A stretch of DNA of 64,000 nt from Morella rubra (lineage: Eukaryota; Streptophyta; Magnoliopsida; Fagales; Myricaceae). The stretch covers positions 49,423-113,422 of the forward strand of contig RXIC02000040.1 of assembly GCA_003952965.2 (NCBI GenBank). Direction: 5' to 3'. This document shows, one piece after another, positions 23,836 to 41,935 of this stretch (position 1 is the first letter of the stretch; each line of letters begins with the position of its first letter). Made by a program: the position numbers and the translations under genes. The notes beneath the pieces were generated by a model. That model made no database searches. It saw nothing but the letters and a program-made list of their open reading frames with translations, and was not told the origin of the DNA.

Positions 23836-25190
23836 AATCAGATCTCCTTAAAGAGATTTATTCTTCTAAGTTGTCCAATCAAATTTATAAAACTTGTACC
23901 CTTAAACTAATTATTCTTGTGAAAAAAGAAAAAAAGAACAAAAAATTGCATGCAATGCAATGAATTGTACAAGAAGTTTACACTCGCAAGATATTCACAC
24001 CAACTAATCCAGGAAACATAACAATAACGCTTACGAGTTGGTTATGTGCTATAATTTTTAAAATAATTTCTAGACAAATTTATTTGGATGTTTAAAAAAA
24101 ATTTGTTTAAAATTTTCTTATTAGTGTAGATTTCATTAGGTGTTAATTTATGAAATGTAATTTGAAAAAAAAAAGCGTTTGAGTTTGTGACAAAAATGTT
24201 GGAGTTTATGAAAAGTAACATGTGTTTGTGAAAATGTGATTGTACGAAAAAAAATTTGAAAAAAAATTTATGCCAACCAAGGAAATTTCTTTCGAAATTG
24301 ATGTGATGTGCTTTGTGTTTTGTACCGAAGAATAGACTCATGGTTAGATCGATGGTTGCAAATTTTTCTGTGTTGCAATTGTTCTACAAACACACGCATG
24401 CTGTCAGTGACCGTTAGGTGCTTGAATAGTTCAATTTAGATGTTGAAGGAATTAAGGATGGAGCATAAATGTTTGGGCTTTACACAGTAGAATGTGGAGA
24501 CAAAGGATTTTCTAGCTCAATTTAGATATTGCGGGGAAAAAAAAGTTGTCGGAAAGCTGCAGTATGTTTCCGTCACTTTAATTTTAGTGGATGAATTGCA
24601 TCCACCGTGAATAAAAAAAACTCAATGTTTGGTTTCGTAATTATTAAAGTTTTATGCAAATACATAAATTATTAAACATATCAATCATTTTGCACAAATA
24701 TAAATCATTAACAGTGTTTCTTTTGCTTAGAAAAAAAAATTATTAACAGTGTAAAACATCATAAAAATATTTTGAAAAAACTATTTTTCAAAAAGTAACT
24801 AAACAATGAAAAAGGAAAACTTGCTAAAGTACTTGAACGAATAAAATTGTAAAATAATAGTTTGGGAAAAAATCACTTTAAGACCTCTAATTATCAAAAC
24901 AATCTTAAATTGGAGTCTCAAGAACCACCTTTGATACATTTAGTCCAAAAATTACCAAATGTCATTAATTTATGTCCCTAAAAAAGATTCAGCTATTAAA
25001 CTCATGCCACGTGTATTGTAAATGATCCATTTAGCGCATTTTAAACCATTATATTTTATTTTAAGGTGCAATTTGATCAATTGTGAAAATTGTATAACAC
25101 AATATGTCGAGATAGATAATTTAGACTCTCTATTTGAAATTGCATTTAGAATGCTCAAAGTAACTTCTTCCTTAATAGTTTACATCCAAA

Positions 25191-26263
25191 TAAGGGTGAG
25201 TACCGGAACGGATGGAACCGGAATGGCCCATTCCGGTTCCGGTACCCACCGAATCCAAAATTTTGTTTCGGTTTTATTCCGGTAAATACCGGAATGGAAT
25301 TGAAAATTCCGGAATTGGAAACCGAAAATTCTGGTTCAATATCTAGATTTTTTTGGCCATATTTTTTCAAGGAAAAACAAACCAAACAACATAAAATTTA
25401 ACTAATCAAACAAACCACCCGAATTAGTGAGCAATCAAACCTATTCAGTTATATTTTGTCACCAACAACAGAAAGAAAATACAGGTATCTTGATCAATGA
25501 TATAAAATGCACCACCTTTTCATTTTGAATACCCAATTTCGAATACCTGAATCCGAACAATCAAATCCCCTAAATACCTAAATCTGAACCAATCCCTAAA
25601 TCTAGAACAATCAAAATATCAAACCAACCAACTTATGCAATCAAACCAATCAAAATTCAAAAATCCCTAAATCCCCAATCTAAACCAATCAAATCCCTAG
25701 ATCTCGAAATCATTAATCAAGTAATCAAAAACCTTGAAGTAGATAGTTCAAAGAGAAATCAGAGATGCTTAGTAGAGAGATTTGGCGCCTAAAGAGAGAT
25801 CCCAAAGAGTTAGAGAGAGAGATTTCGGCCAAAGAGTAAGAGAGAGAGCCGAGAGGTGTGGATGAGCTGTTGGCGACAGCGGCTGGAAGGTTGAACCTGG
25901 ACAGTGAGAGAGAGATAGACAGATGGAGAGAGAGATGGAGAGACCGAGAGTAATGTGACAAAGGGGAAAGGCACTCGGGAGAAAAGGGGTGGGAGAAAGT
26001 CGAAGGAGATGGGAGACTCGTGGCATAAAGGTGTCTTAATGACTTGACCAGGTCAAACATATTCTTTTAAAACTAAGAACTATCTAAAATGAGTAAAAAA
26101 AAAAAAACAATAGTAGCCGGAACCGAAAAATTCATGCAATTCCGTCGGAATTTCCGGTTCCGGTTCCGATTCCGGAAAATGTCAAAAAAGACTTCCAGTT
26201 CCGATTTCAATATATGCCGGAACCGGAATTTCCGGTTATTACCGGAATTTTTGCTTAGCCTTA
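25191..26263. mobile_element. hAT-type non-autonomous element, TSD CATCCAAA
   Basis: The 8-bp direct repeat CATCCAAA flanks the element perfectly (25183-25190 and 26264-26271). The ends are TAAGGGTGAGTACCGG and the inverse of TAAGGCTAAGC. Subterminal regions are dense with CCGGAA/TTCCGG motifs (25200-25330 and 26110-26250), the usual arrangement of hAT binding sites. The 1,073-bp element has no transposase. A CT-rich minus-strand segment (26060-25730) resembles a gene leader. Confidence 0.85.
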
Positions 26264-26450
26264 CATCCAAACAAAAGAGAGCATAGTAGATCCTTCAAAA
26301 CTCCTTGGAATCCAACATGCAGTCAAATAATGAAAAATGGGTACATGAAAACACCCTTGTGTGAAAGAGAATGGAAGAGAGCTTTGTAGAAATTCTTACA
26401 GATGGATTATTTTTTTCTTTTACTATTGTTTTCTTGAAAAAAAAAAAAAA

Positions 26451-26969
26451 GGTTAAAGTATCAATTAGCCCTTCAATTTTAATTATTTTTAAAAAATCAT
26501 CTTTGAATTTTCAAATTGATTTTATAAAGATCCATAGATTTGCAATCTTTGTCAAAAACAAATCCTTCCGTTGAGCTTACATCCGCAAAGATGGCGAGTG
26601 ACATGATATATCTAATCATTAGTTAACATGGGTCACCCAACACTAAATAAACTTGCCAACTCAATTAAAAATTCCAAGTCACATAACAATATATGTAACA
26701 GTATCCAAATAAACATTACAACAACAAAATTATTTATATATTTTTTTAAAATAAAACAATTTAAAAATTAAAAATAACAACTATTATATATATAAATATA
26801 TCAAGATTGACAAACTAAGTGCTACCCTTTAATTATGTGGATGAATATTTAACAGAAGATCTCGTTTGATAAAAATTGTAAATTCAAGGACTTTTGTGAT
26901 CAATTTGAAAATCTAAAGACGATTTGTTAAAATGAATCAAAACCTAAAGACCAAATGAGAACTTAACCC
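26451..26969. mobile_element. Mutator-like MITE with long inverted repeats
   Basis: The left arm starts GGTTAAAGTATCAATTAGCC and the right end is the inverse of GGGTTAAGTTCTCATTTGG. Pairing continues for about 120 bases on each side, for example through TTTTCAAATTGAT. I could not find a clean 9-bp target duplication because the left flank is a poly-A run. Confidence 0.55.
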
Positions 26970-27967
26970 AATGCAAATATCTACATTTTCTTTGGATTTG
27001 TTACTACCAAATCCATTCCGTCTAAACGTCCTTTAGCTTTCTGAAAAATATCACATTGATAATATCAAACCGAACCAGTATCCCACATCCTTATTGATGC
27101 TTCCTATCGAAAATCTTAAGATGAAGCATGATAGATTTAAACCAAGGATGCATTCTTGAAACGTGCAGTAACAAAAATTTCTCGAACTACAGGAAGTTTG
27201 GATTTCCAGATTCCGTTAATGAATATAAACTTTGCAATCCTGGGCGCCCACCAAGCAATACATTCCAAACGATGCTATAAACTAGTCTCCAAAAGCCATT
27301 ATTCTGCTTGTTCTTTAAAGTCCATTTCAAACTCAGTATGGAAGGCTGTCTTGTGTCTTCAGAAAACTTGATCTCTCCAGTTAAATCTACAAAGAGACAG
27401 ACTATGGGCAATGTTTAACAATGTAGTCCAGATTCAGAGCATTCAGAAAGCACATTCCATAAATCATGACATGCAATCTCTCTATTAATCAGTTAGCAGC
27501 CAACAAAGATTCTTGCTTAATCATCATATCAATCATGATTATGAACATACCATGCTCATATATCATTGTTGAGCCTAAACAAATAATCTAAGACTAGTTA
27601 AAATACACATAGAATGTCCATCGAAGAAAAGCAAAGTTAACGCAAGAAAAAAAGAATGAAATTCGCCAGATGTTATTCCATGACTACATCATCTACAAAC
27701 TTTACAAGCTCCGCACCCAAAAAGTGCAACCGCATTTTTCCTGGAAACCACCAGGTTGGCTTACATTTTAACCAGACAGTCTTCTGGAGGTACTGAGAAA
27801 CCACCTTCCATCAAACTCTGGAGGAGCATGGATACCCCAGTGCACCAGAATAATTCAAGGACATCTAAACAGACGTAGCCATTGTCTAGAAACAGGCTAA
27901 AACTCCACTAACCAAAAGAGCATATAGCAAAAGAGAGAATGACTCATAATCATGAATATAATAAATA

Positions 27968-28507
27968 GGCTTAATTAGTCCATTAGTTTCTGGGGTATGA
28001 TCGAGTCTCAAACTGGTCCCTAGAGTTTATTTCATTGTATACTAATCCTTGGGGAATCCTTCATATCTTGGAGTGGTCATTTCTTCAACTCGATTGGCTC
28101 CGTTAACGAAATAAATTTCACGTGACTAACGGAGACATGTCTCCACCAATCACATACAGCCACATGTCCCCAAGCCACTTCAACCACCAAGTTGGACAGG
28201 TGGCTGTTAATTGAAAATCCACATCAAATAGTCTACACCACCTAGGCCTACAATGCCATGCTGGACAAGTCTTTTTGTAAAGACAACGTACTCCCAATGA
28301 CATGGGGACGCTTGGTTGCTAGTGATTGGTGGTTAACGTGTCCCATTAGTCGCATGAGATTTATTTCCTCATCTAAAAAAGCAATTGCATTAACGAAATG
28401 GCCACTCTAGGACACGAATAGTTCTCTTAAGATTAGCATATGACGAAATAACTCTAGGAACCAATTTGGGATTCGACCATACCAGAGACTAGTGAACTAA
28501 TTGAGCC
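27968..28507. mobile_element. Mutator-like element with long TIRs, TSD TAATAAATA
   Basis: A perfect 9-bp direct repeat TAATAAATA flanks the element (27959-27967 and 28508-28516). Its termini are GGCTTAATTAGTCCATTAGT and the inverse of GGCTCAATTAGTTCACTAGT. The inverted arms extend for well over 60 bases each. The 540-bp element has no coding capacity. Confidence 0.85.
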
Positions 28508-28516
28508 TAATAAATA

Positions 28517-29970
28517 CCCTAATCCTAAATCGGGCACTAGGTGATCAAAGGAAAAAAAGGTTTTATCCTTTCTTGCATCCAGCACAAGATGATAAAGACT
28601 AAGAGAGAACTTTATCTATTGATGAACAACAGATTAAGGAAGCTCTGGGCATTGCTTTCTTTTTTTCTCCTTTCCTCTCAGCAGGTTCCAATCCATTTAA
28701 TTCAATATCCAACATCAAATGACTCAAAAAATGTAATTGTGGCACGTATTCTCATATCCAGACTTCAATTTCTACAACATAAGCATTGATCAGACCAATC
28801 CAATGGAGATGGCAAAGCTTAACAAAATACTAACACGATGCCAATGATTACGAAATCTGATGAGAAAATCAAACAAGAGCACTTGACACAGGCATTGCAG
28901 ATGGGTTGTTCTAGGAGTTAATATATTGAAAAGGAAAAGGTAGATATTGAATTTCAAGGTCTAGTACGTAAAGGAGAAAGCTAGTAACAAGTGCATGGCA
29001 CATAAACAATGATAGCTGCTTGAATATGGTGGTGGGTATGAAGGTATTTCAAGAAATAGCCACGCAGAACATTTTAACTGGCTTTGCTTTTGTCACAAAA
29101 TATCTCCACTGTGCTTGCCCAAGAATTGTCCTTCCCCAAGGTTTATAAGTTCCGGTAAATTTTACTTGCATGCCAAGCTATTTTGAAAAGGCCAAAAGGT
29201 ACCATTGGGGTGTTATAAGAAATGTAGAAAGTTTTGATTTTCCTCAATTTTTTCAACAGTATTAGCTTAATAAATTTATAGGCAATACAAATAATGCAGC
29301 CTTTTCTTTGTTAATTTCTTTTTCCTTAGCAGCGTCTACTGCCAAGACCTTTTAAGTTTCTCCCATAACAGTTAGGGAGAATATGTGTTTGATTCCCCAA
29401 TTAGGCATACAACTTCTCTCTCTACCCAACATGGACTTTACATTCCTCGTATAATTGAACTGTTGGCATTTTGATTCCTTTATCTTTTCTCAACTCTCTC
29501 CTTGAAAGAATACATAGTGCTGCCTCGCCAGCTCAACCTCTGGAACTAACAAGCAATTACTGTCTTTAAATATTGCAAGATTACATAACCCAACTCTGAT
29601 TTTGTATTTCACATTTATGAAACCAACACTCACTAAATGAAACTATCATTAGTCTATGCTATTTTTTTTTCTAAGCCGTTAGTCTATGCTTTTAAGATGT
29701 AGCAAAAGCAACTGAAACCTCACCAACAATACTCATTTATTTAATAGAACTAAAATAACTATATCGAAAATCTTCAAAAGCGAACAAAATTTGTGAATAA
29801 CCCCCAAACGGGAAACCAACGGTTTCATTCGGAATATTCAACAAATAGATAGCACACACTCTTCTGTAAACCCTCCGAAACCAAAAAAGGTGATTCAAAC
29901 TTCAAAATTCAAATGCCAACAAATAAACCAAAATCCAGTTAAATAAAGATATTATTGATCTAAACCCATG
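28517..29970. other. non-coding stretch downstream of the small minus-strand gene
   Basis: No recognisable exon is seen on either strand. Because a splice-donor-like GTGAGAT follows the stop of the gene at 29978, part of this region could be a 3'UTR intron. I cannot show it. Confidence 0.3.
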
Positions 29971-29977
29971 ATCTCAC

Positions 29978-30264
29978 CTATGATGTCTCTTCCCTTACAA
30001 CATCCTCAGATTCTGGCATTTTGTCCACCAGATACGTATCAGAGGAAATGGGTTCCTCTTGCTGAGCGTTCATGAAGCTCTCCATGTCCCTCATCCTCGT
30101 ACGCATCACACTCGTAACCAGTACTGCAAGAGAAATACTTGTTTGAATGTGTGTCCATGTACAAGGTATTTACGTAAATTTAAGAGGAAAGAGTGTGTAC
30201 TGGCTGCGGTGCCGAGGGTCCAGAGCCACAGGATTTTCAAGCCGGGGCTCTTCTCTGTTGGCAT
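29978..30264 (-). CDS. small single-span membrane protein, 69 residues, two exons
   Basis: Exon 1 (30264-30201) and exon 2 (30123-29978) join across a GT-AG intron (donor GTACAC, acceptor CTTGCAG). They give MPTEKSPGLKILWLWTLGTA, then AILVTSVMRTRMRDMESFM, and an acidic C-terminus ending REETS. Residues about 8-28 are a hydrophobic span, followed by a basic stretch (RTRMR), which suggests a one-pass organelle or endomembrane protein with the acidic tail on the other side. The sum is exactly 70 codons including TAG at 29980-29978. I recall similar short plant proteins starting the same way, but know no function. A donor-like GTGAGAT follows the stop codon directly. Coding status is inferred from splice-site fit, length and the membrane span. 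Confidence 0.65.
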
Positions 30265-30299
30265 CTTCCTATAGTAGCGACAAACTAACAGGCGCAATC

Positions 30300-33200
30300 C
30301 TAGGAATCCCAAATGCAAACACAAACCGGTGGACAGTCGACACCCTCAAGGTTTGCGCCAGAGCCTCCTACGCTTAGTTACGCCTGAACCTCGAGCATTT
30401 TCTGTCCTTTTTTTTTTTCACACGCTTTGTAGTGGAAACGATCGTCATATTTCTATCACATGTTATTTGAAGCCCAAACAACCGAGCTTGGGGATGGCTC
30501 AAAAGCAAAAACTAGACGCACAAAATCTAAAAGAGGCCATTAATACGAAGCAAATTGGGCTGGTAACTATGGGCCAATCACCAACAAAAGTCCACTCTCT
30601 GGTCAAACTGGGCTAGAAACCGAAAAGTGCTTGGATGGGTTCTTGGGTTGGAGTCGGACCTTCCCCTCCAAGAAACTAATTAATTTTAGGCTTTGTTCGC
30701 TTTGTAAAGAAGTATTTTTTAGATTTTAGAATTTTAAAATCGAATATATTTTTTAATATTATCTAAAATTTTTTTTATACGCATATAATAAAATTTAATA
30801 TCATCTAAAAATTTTCAAAACATTTCGTACCCTCAAAATTTCACAAAACTGAACACTCCCTTAAATTAATTTTCATTCCATTTTTCTTGACTTCAATTTA
30901 AACGCCTTGAGATCCACAAAATAAGAAAGAGCGTCAGACTACCTTCTTCTGACCTCAGGGGCATTTTATTGTTATTCAAAATTTTGATTTGATTAAAAAA
31001 ATTATAAAATAATCTTTCCTAATTTAAAGATTTTTTTATTATAATATTTTTTAATTTTTTTTTCTATCTATTCTTATAAAATTTTTATATTCTTTTACCA
31101 ATCTCTATACCTCAAAAATTTCACCATCAAATACTGTATTGCGAAATTTTAATATTCCTTGTTTTGATTCACGGAATCATTCTCAAAATATTTCATTAAT
31201 TTAATCACGTTAATAGAGTTATATTATATTGCGTGCTTTACACGAGGATATATATATATATATTTTTTTCCTCCTTTTCAAGGAGTTAGGCCACCCGCCA
31301 CTAGGCCTTGTTCTTCAAAAGTCAGCTTCAATTTTTCTATAGCGCCGGGAGTGCAGCATTGTTGACTTTCTTGTTAATGTTCTGCCGCTGAAAAAAATTA
31401 AACCATTTTAGTTAAAGTTTTTCTAACACAAAAAAAACTCACAATTAGATTGCTCAAAATTTTTTAAAATTCAAATCAAATTTAATACTTTTTCATACAA
31501 ATTCTAATATTTTTTTCTAAACAAATCTATCAAATATTCTTTATTTGTATGTTATTTACCAAAATTCAATACTTTTTTATAAAATTTTTTATCAAAATAT
31601 CTCTCTATACTGCCAAAATTTTATAGAAAATTGTAAATAGAAAGAGGTTAAAGTTTCACGTGAGACTTTTTTCAATGGGAAACTGATTTTATTTAAAGTT
31701 GTGGTGGGTTGCCCAAAAAGAAAAAGAAAAAAAGGTCGGTGGTAGGTTAAGTTAGTCAGGATGACACGACAGCCTGTACTGACAAACACATGCGATCATA
31801 CTCCGCTGTCCATTAGTATTTATGATATTGCTTTCGTGTCTTGAGTTGTTTGACTATTTTTTTAAGAAATACAAAGGAATCTGCAGTATTATGCGTCCTG
31901 TCGAATGAATCGGCATCTTACTCTCTCAATGCATTTCACACGGTGTGAAATGCATATTTCCGACTCACCGGAGCAAAAGACAAAAACACCAACACTAGTC
32001 TAGTACTAGTTGGTTGCCTTGCCGGTCAATTTTGGGAAGCTCCGTAACCTCACAAGTTCTTCAGGACACGGGGAGGACTGACTTTTGCGTTACGCTCTTA
32101 ATAATTTGTATTCAAAATTACAAAACTTGGGACCTTACTTTCTTAATTATTAATAATCTGATTTACTAAATACTATTTGAAATGGTTGATGTGGGGTTAA
32201 ATACTAGTTGGTTAGGCCTTGTATAGGAGAACGGCGAGAAGTTACCTTATAATCCGGCGGTAGTTATTAGTTATTAATTGTGAAGGTCTAATAGCCAGGA
32301 CTCGGAGGGAGTAGGGTTTTTAATAATTCGTGCCTAAAAGTTGACACATGGGTATGGGTATGGGTATGGGTATGACCGTATGGGTTTGGGTTGGACTCTT
32401 TCAAAGGAACCATGCATTTTCCCGCAAATAATTTAAAATTAATAGAAGTCTTCGTCTTCCTGAGCTGTGTGGATCAAGTCTGATGCTGTTTTCAGTTTTA
32501 CATAATCGTCAGGAGGCCCACAAGAAAAATAAAAAATAAAAAAATTGTCAGTTCTTGATGCCTTTCTTTCCCTTTTGCTTCGGGCAATCGAAATCCACCA
32601 AGCCCAAAATATTCCCTCGAGATTCACAGGATCCTGCCCCCGCCATAACACTAATGTCTCATTTATCAATATATAATATTATAATTCTATTTAATTGTTT
32701 GAGCATGTAGAACACGTTATATTACCTCATCCTTTGAAGGGTGAAAGAGATAACAACTAGGGATATCGGTTTCGTGCCAGTGTTAAAATGTTCGAGATAC
32801 TCACAAGTCCAAACTCATTTTCTTTATAAAAAAAACTTTTATACTTGCACGATGGAAGTTTTGTAATTTTCACTCTAAATTATTATTTTTATTATATTAT
32901 ATAAATTAATTTTTAATTTTAGACATTTTATAATTTTATTTAAAAATTCAGTCAATTTAAATGAAATATATTTTTTTATGTGTAGAATGACTATATTACC
33001 TCTATAATTTATTTAATAATAACTCTTTTATAAAAATAAAATCATAATTTTCGATGTCTAAAAATCAATTGATCTTACAATTAAATAATACAAAGTGTAT
33101 TTCTCTCCGGTTACAGAGTCAAGTCTATCTTGAAATAAGACAGTTCATAAGAAATGAATGATTTTTACATATTAGCAACATCGAAACTTTGCCATTAAGA

Positions 33201-33700
33201 TTCAAAATTTCATGCACCAGTAGCATCACTTTCTGGGAAAAAGCCAACTTTTCCTGCTTTTTACACGTGGCAAGTCCTAGTTCACTATCATCTGTATCCA
33301 CAAATATGGTATAATAAAAATAAATCAGATATTATTGATAAAAAAAGATGAACATAAAATTTTGCTTAATATTTTGGCAGCCTCTAAAGGCCAAAGCTGG
33401 AACCATATTTCTAAAAAAGAATTTCACACGTGAAAGTTACGTTAATTTATTATTATTTTACAAAAAAAAAAAAGCATCATCCATTATAACATGACGAAAA
33501 TTTTATTACGTTGATTTTTCCGTTAATTGTGGCCAAAAGAGGAAAAAAAAGAAAAGAAAAAGAAAAAAAAGAAGCAAAGCATATACTATTGCCGCTACAT
33601 GTGAGTGCTACATGATGGAGTTTTTGGTGGGGGTCTCTATTGACCTTAAACTCTCTGCAACGGATCAGATACGACATCTGGGCGCTTAACAAAACGATAA
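30300..33700. other. intergenic stretch
   Basis: The region is very AT-rich (30700-31600) with MITE-like blocks, a (TA)n run at about 31250 and a short (GGGTAT)n array at 32348-32373. A 76-residue minus-strand frame at 32669-32439 has no recognisable family. I see no gene. Confidence 0.5.
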
Positions 33701-33709
33701 AAGGGGGCT

Positions 33710-33722
33710 GAATTTATAAATA
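33710..33722 (+). promoter_or_regulatory. TATA-like element of the IDI gene
   Basis: AATTTATAAATATGG lies about 85-90 bases before the first IDI ATG, which fits a start site near 33745. An internal start for the short form cannot be read from sequence. Confidence 0.5.
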
Positions 33723-33801
33723 TGGTAAATAACTAACAAAGTTTAGTAATTTTCATTCAACAAACGCGACTCTTCCTTTGCCCTTTACTGAAGGCCCCCA
33801 A

Positions 33802-39124
<5,323 letters not shown>

Positions 39125-39380
39125 AACTAAAGAGTTTTGTCAATAAATGGGGACATAAATGGTCTCTAAATAATAAAAGGCATAGTGTTGTTCGTTAGTT
39201 CTGTTTTGATTTGAGCCAAACATATTACGCTAGTTTTAAGTTGTTCTATTGAAGTGGCCGAGACTCTAATTTTATAAGTGCTTTGATGATTTAAGAGAGC
39301 TTAGTAGAAAACTATCTGCTTTGCTATAGTGCTTTATCTTCATTGGGATCTGTTTTCAGGGCTTTTCTACGGTGTTAACT

Positions 39381-39381
<1 letters not shown>

Positions 39382-39422
<41 letters not shown>
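39382..39422 (+). repeat. (CT)n-(TA)n microsatellite
   Basis: About eleven CT units are followed by about ten TA units downstream of the IDI stop codon, probably beyond the 3'UTR. Confidence 0.9.
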
Positions 39423-39423
<1 letters not shown>

Positions 39424-39841
39424 GGTTGATTATACTTTGCACTCATGATTTGGGGTCTTAACATTTGCATTTTATTTTTTTTGATTTTGAGACATTTCAT
39501 TCTTGTGGTTTAAGTCTTGATACTTTGCACTCCCTGTTTTGTTATTTCTAACAGAAAAGTCGACCGTGTGCAAAATGCGTGATTGATTTTTTAAGTGCAA
39601 AGTATGTCAAAAATAAAAGAATAGGGTGTAATTAATTTTTTTTGAATATTAGGGTAAAATGGGTAAGTGAGTGACGTGCAAAATACGTTATTATTTTTTT
39701 CGTTTAAAATAACTGATAATAGATGGCAGGATTCAAAATGTCAAGACTTTTGAATTACATAGATGAAATGTCTTAAAATTAAAAGATCAAATATAAAGTG
39801 TCAAAATTTTAAAATTAAGTGCGTGCAAAGTACAATTAACT
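39423..39841. repeat. long-inverted-repeat MITE, family A copy 3
   Basis: It has the same layout as the copies at 974-1350 and 2380-2812. The left arm has TACTTTGCACTCATGATTTG and ATTTTGAGACATTTCATTC; the right arm has GAAATGTCTTAAAATTAAAAG and GTGCAAAGTACAATTAAC. There are no coding frames. Confidence 0.55.
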
Positions 39842-40338
39842 CGTATATATCGCTGAAAAAATTTGTGGAGATATTAATGCTAGCCGGTACCATTTACTTC
39901 CTAAACAAAATGTTAGGAATCTCTTAGCAGATATACCTGCCTTACTACCATCAAAGACTGCACACCTGTCTCACTAATCAACGTGTAGTAGCCAGCATCA
40001 ATGCTTCTTCTCTGCGGAAATTTCATTTGCAATTCTTAACAAGATGAATGCTCATATCTAATCGGTGGACTTCGATGTCTATGACAGATGCACTTTACAA
40101 GAGCATCATCGTACAAGACCTACAGTGGTATACTTTTTTTTAATCAAAACATACTGGCTTTCATTCAATCTGAACACTCAGAAACATCGCAAAAGGTCTG
40201 GAATTGCCTCCAGAGCTGACCTCATCAGTCGTTGGGCCGCTAACGTGTTGGCACCGGACATGAACAACGTTTAAATTTTTGAAATTTTTGCACCCATTTG
40301 TTGAGCTATGTTACTTCTATGTGATTTCTCCATTCCGT

Positions 40339-41239
40339 GGAGAAAAACGCGTGTTCTACACAGAGGGGCGCTACCTTCTCTCTAGAACGTTCTCCCCCCT
40401 AGCCCTAGTTCCCTTTCTCCCTTGGTTTTCCGGTGGTGGGAGAAGCTCCGGCTCTTTCCGTGAGCTCCCCTCCTCTTCTCCCTCTCTCTCTCTCTCTCTT
40501 CTTATCTCCTCCTTGTCCAGTCCTTTTTCTTCTCCCCCTCCCTCTCCTTGTCTCCTTTTGCTTGGAATCATGAAGGTTAGATCCCGTTGTTCCTGTGCAT
40601 CCCTGGTGGATACAACCTTGCCAGTCACCTTCTGCTCCTCCCGGTGAGTTCAGCCACTCCAGTCCGATCTCCATTGGGTAGCGCGTGGCGACTCACGTGC
40701 CCCGCGTGAGCTCGACGTGCCTGACGCTACTGTCTTTTGTTGGCTTGTTTTCAGAGGTTTTGGTGACCCTGCGGTTCTTGTCTGGCTCCTGCTTCCTCTG
40801 GCAATCTTGTCGCCACACCGGTGCTGCTTTCCGGTGACGCGTGGCCTGTCTGCGTTTGGGCTCTTTGCTCATCTGTGGCGGTTCAATTCCGGTTTTTGCC
40901 GTTGGTTGTGTTGGCCTTGTTTCTTTTTGCTATTGGTTGTGTTGGCCTTGTGTGGCCTTATTTGTTTCCGGCTACTCGGGAGCTTCTCTGTTCCGTTGTG
41001 GATCTTTTTCTGGTTCTTTGTTGGGGCTTGCTGTGTCCAGGTTGTGGCATTGTATCTACTGGCTAATCTAGGTTCCGATAGTATTGTCTACCTTTTCCGG
41101 TCACCGCTCCCACTACCGAGCATGGAGCATATAGTGGTTTTTCTGTTCTCTTTTAGGATCCCACCGGTTTATTTCCGTCTTGGTTGTAGTTTGCTTCGGT
41201 TTTATAAAATGAAATGTGACTAATAAAAAAATAAAAAAA
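40339..41239 (+). mobile_element. internally deleted LINE-like insertion with 16-bp TSD
   Basis: GATTTCTCCATTCCGT at 40323-40338 and GATTTCTCCATTTCGT at 41240-41255 match at 15 of 16 bases, a typical non-LTR target duplication. The insert ends in an A-rich tail (TAATAAAAAAATAAAAAAA). Its 5' part (TTCTCTCTAGAACGTTCTCC, then a CT-rich leader and an ATG near 40570) has the composition of plant L1 5' leaders. No endonuclease or reverse transcriptase is present, so it was probably mobilised in trans. A 168-codon open frame at 40717-41223 has no recognisable domain and a partial internal duplication (GGTTGTGTTGGCCTTGT twice near 40905-40950). I treat it as chance. Confidence 0.7.
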
Positions 41240-41639
41240 GATTTCTCCATTTCGTTCGTGTTGGAAAGCTCTTGTCTGCTTTGATGACTACTAATTTTGA
41301 ATCAACCCCTAAGATAATTTTCCCATAACCCCTCTTGGCTGCTGCCTCCACTCCTCTTCTTGCCACTTTTGTCTCAACCTCCAGTGGAGTAGATGCTCAA
41401 ATCCTCTCCACATCATAACTTAGGATTTCACCCTTGTCATTTTGAAAGATCGCTGCCATGATTGACGGGAACGGATTCCCTCCGAAAGCATCTTGTGCGA
41501 ATTTATCTGATTGAACGGATTAGATTACATTCTACAAATCTAACAATGCAAAATATTGAAATTATCTGGCTTTCGGCTACACTAGGTGGCTCAATCCTCC
41601 CAATTTTATTTTACGCATGAGACCTGAGCCGCCTTCCCT

Positions 41640-41935
41640 CTTCTTCCATGCGTGAGTCCCTCCCTCTCCAATTTTTTTCACCTTCTCCAACTGCTAGTTT
41701 CTCTTCGCTCCTCTTTCTCCTTCACCATCTCTGCCGCTCCTCCTCTTGCCGACAGACCTCCTTCTTGCGCTCCTCTCCTCACCGAAACTTGCCGAAATTC
41801 CTCCTCTCCTCGTCAGAACCTCTCTACCGCTACTCTCCTCGCATGAACCTCGTCGGACGGACATCTTCTCGCGCTCCTCTCCTCCTCCTCCTTCACCATC
41901 TTTGTCGCTCCTTAGTTTAGCTAATTAATCTAATT
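41640..41935 (+). repeat. CT-rich imperfect repeat
   Basis: The stretch is made of diverged CTCCT/CTTC-rich blocks, with CTTCACCATCT and GCGCTCCTCTCCTC each appearing twice. It looks like a decayed leader or minisatellite rather than a gene. Confidence 0.4.

Noticed and set aside
32439-32669. 76-codon minus-strand frame ending in an acidic DEDFY tail
   Set aside because: No recognisable family, no splice support, and an AT-rich internal stretch; too weak to call.
40717-41223. 168-codon open frame, hydrophobic
   Set aside because: It lies inside a LINE-like insertion with target duplication, overlaps two other long frames, and shows no domain.
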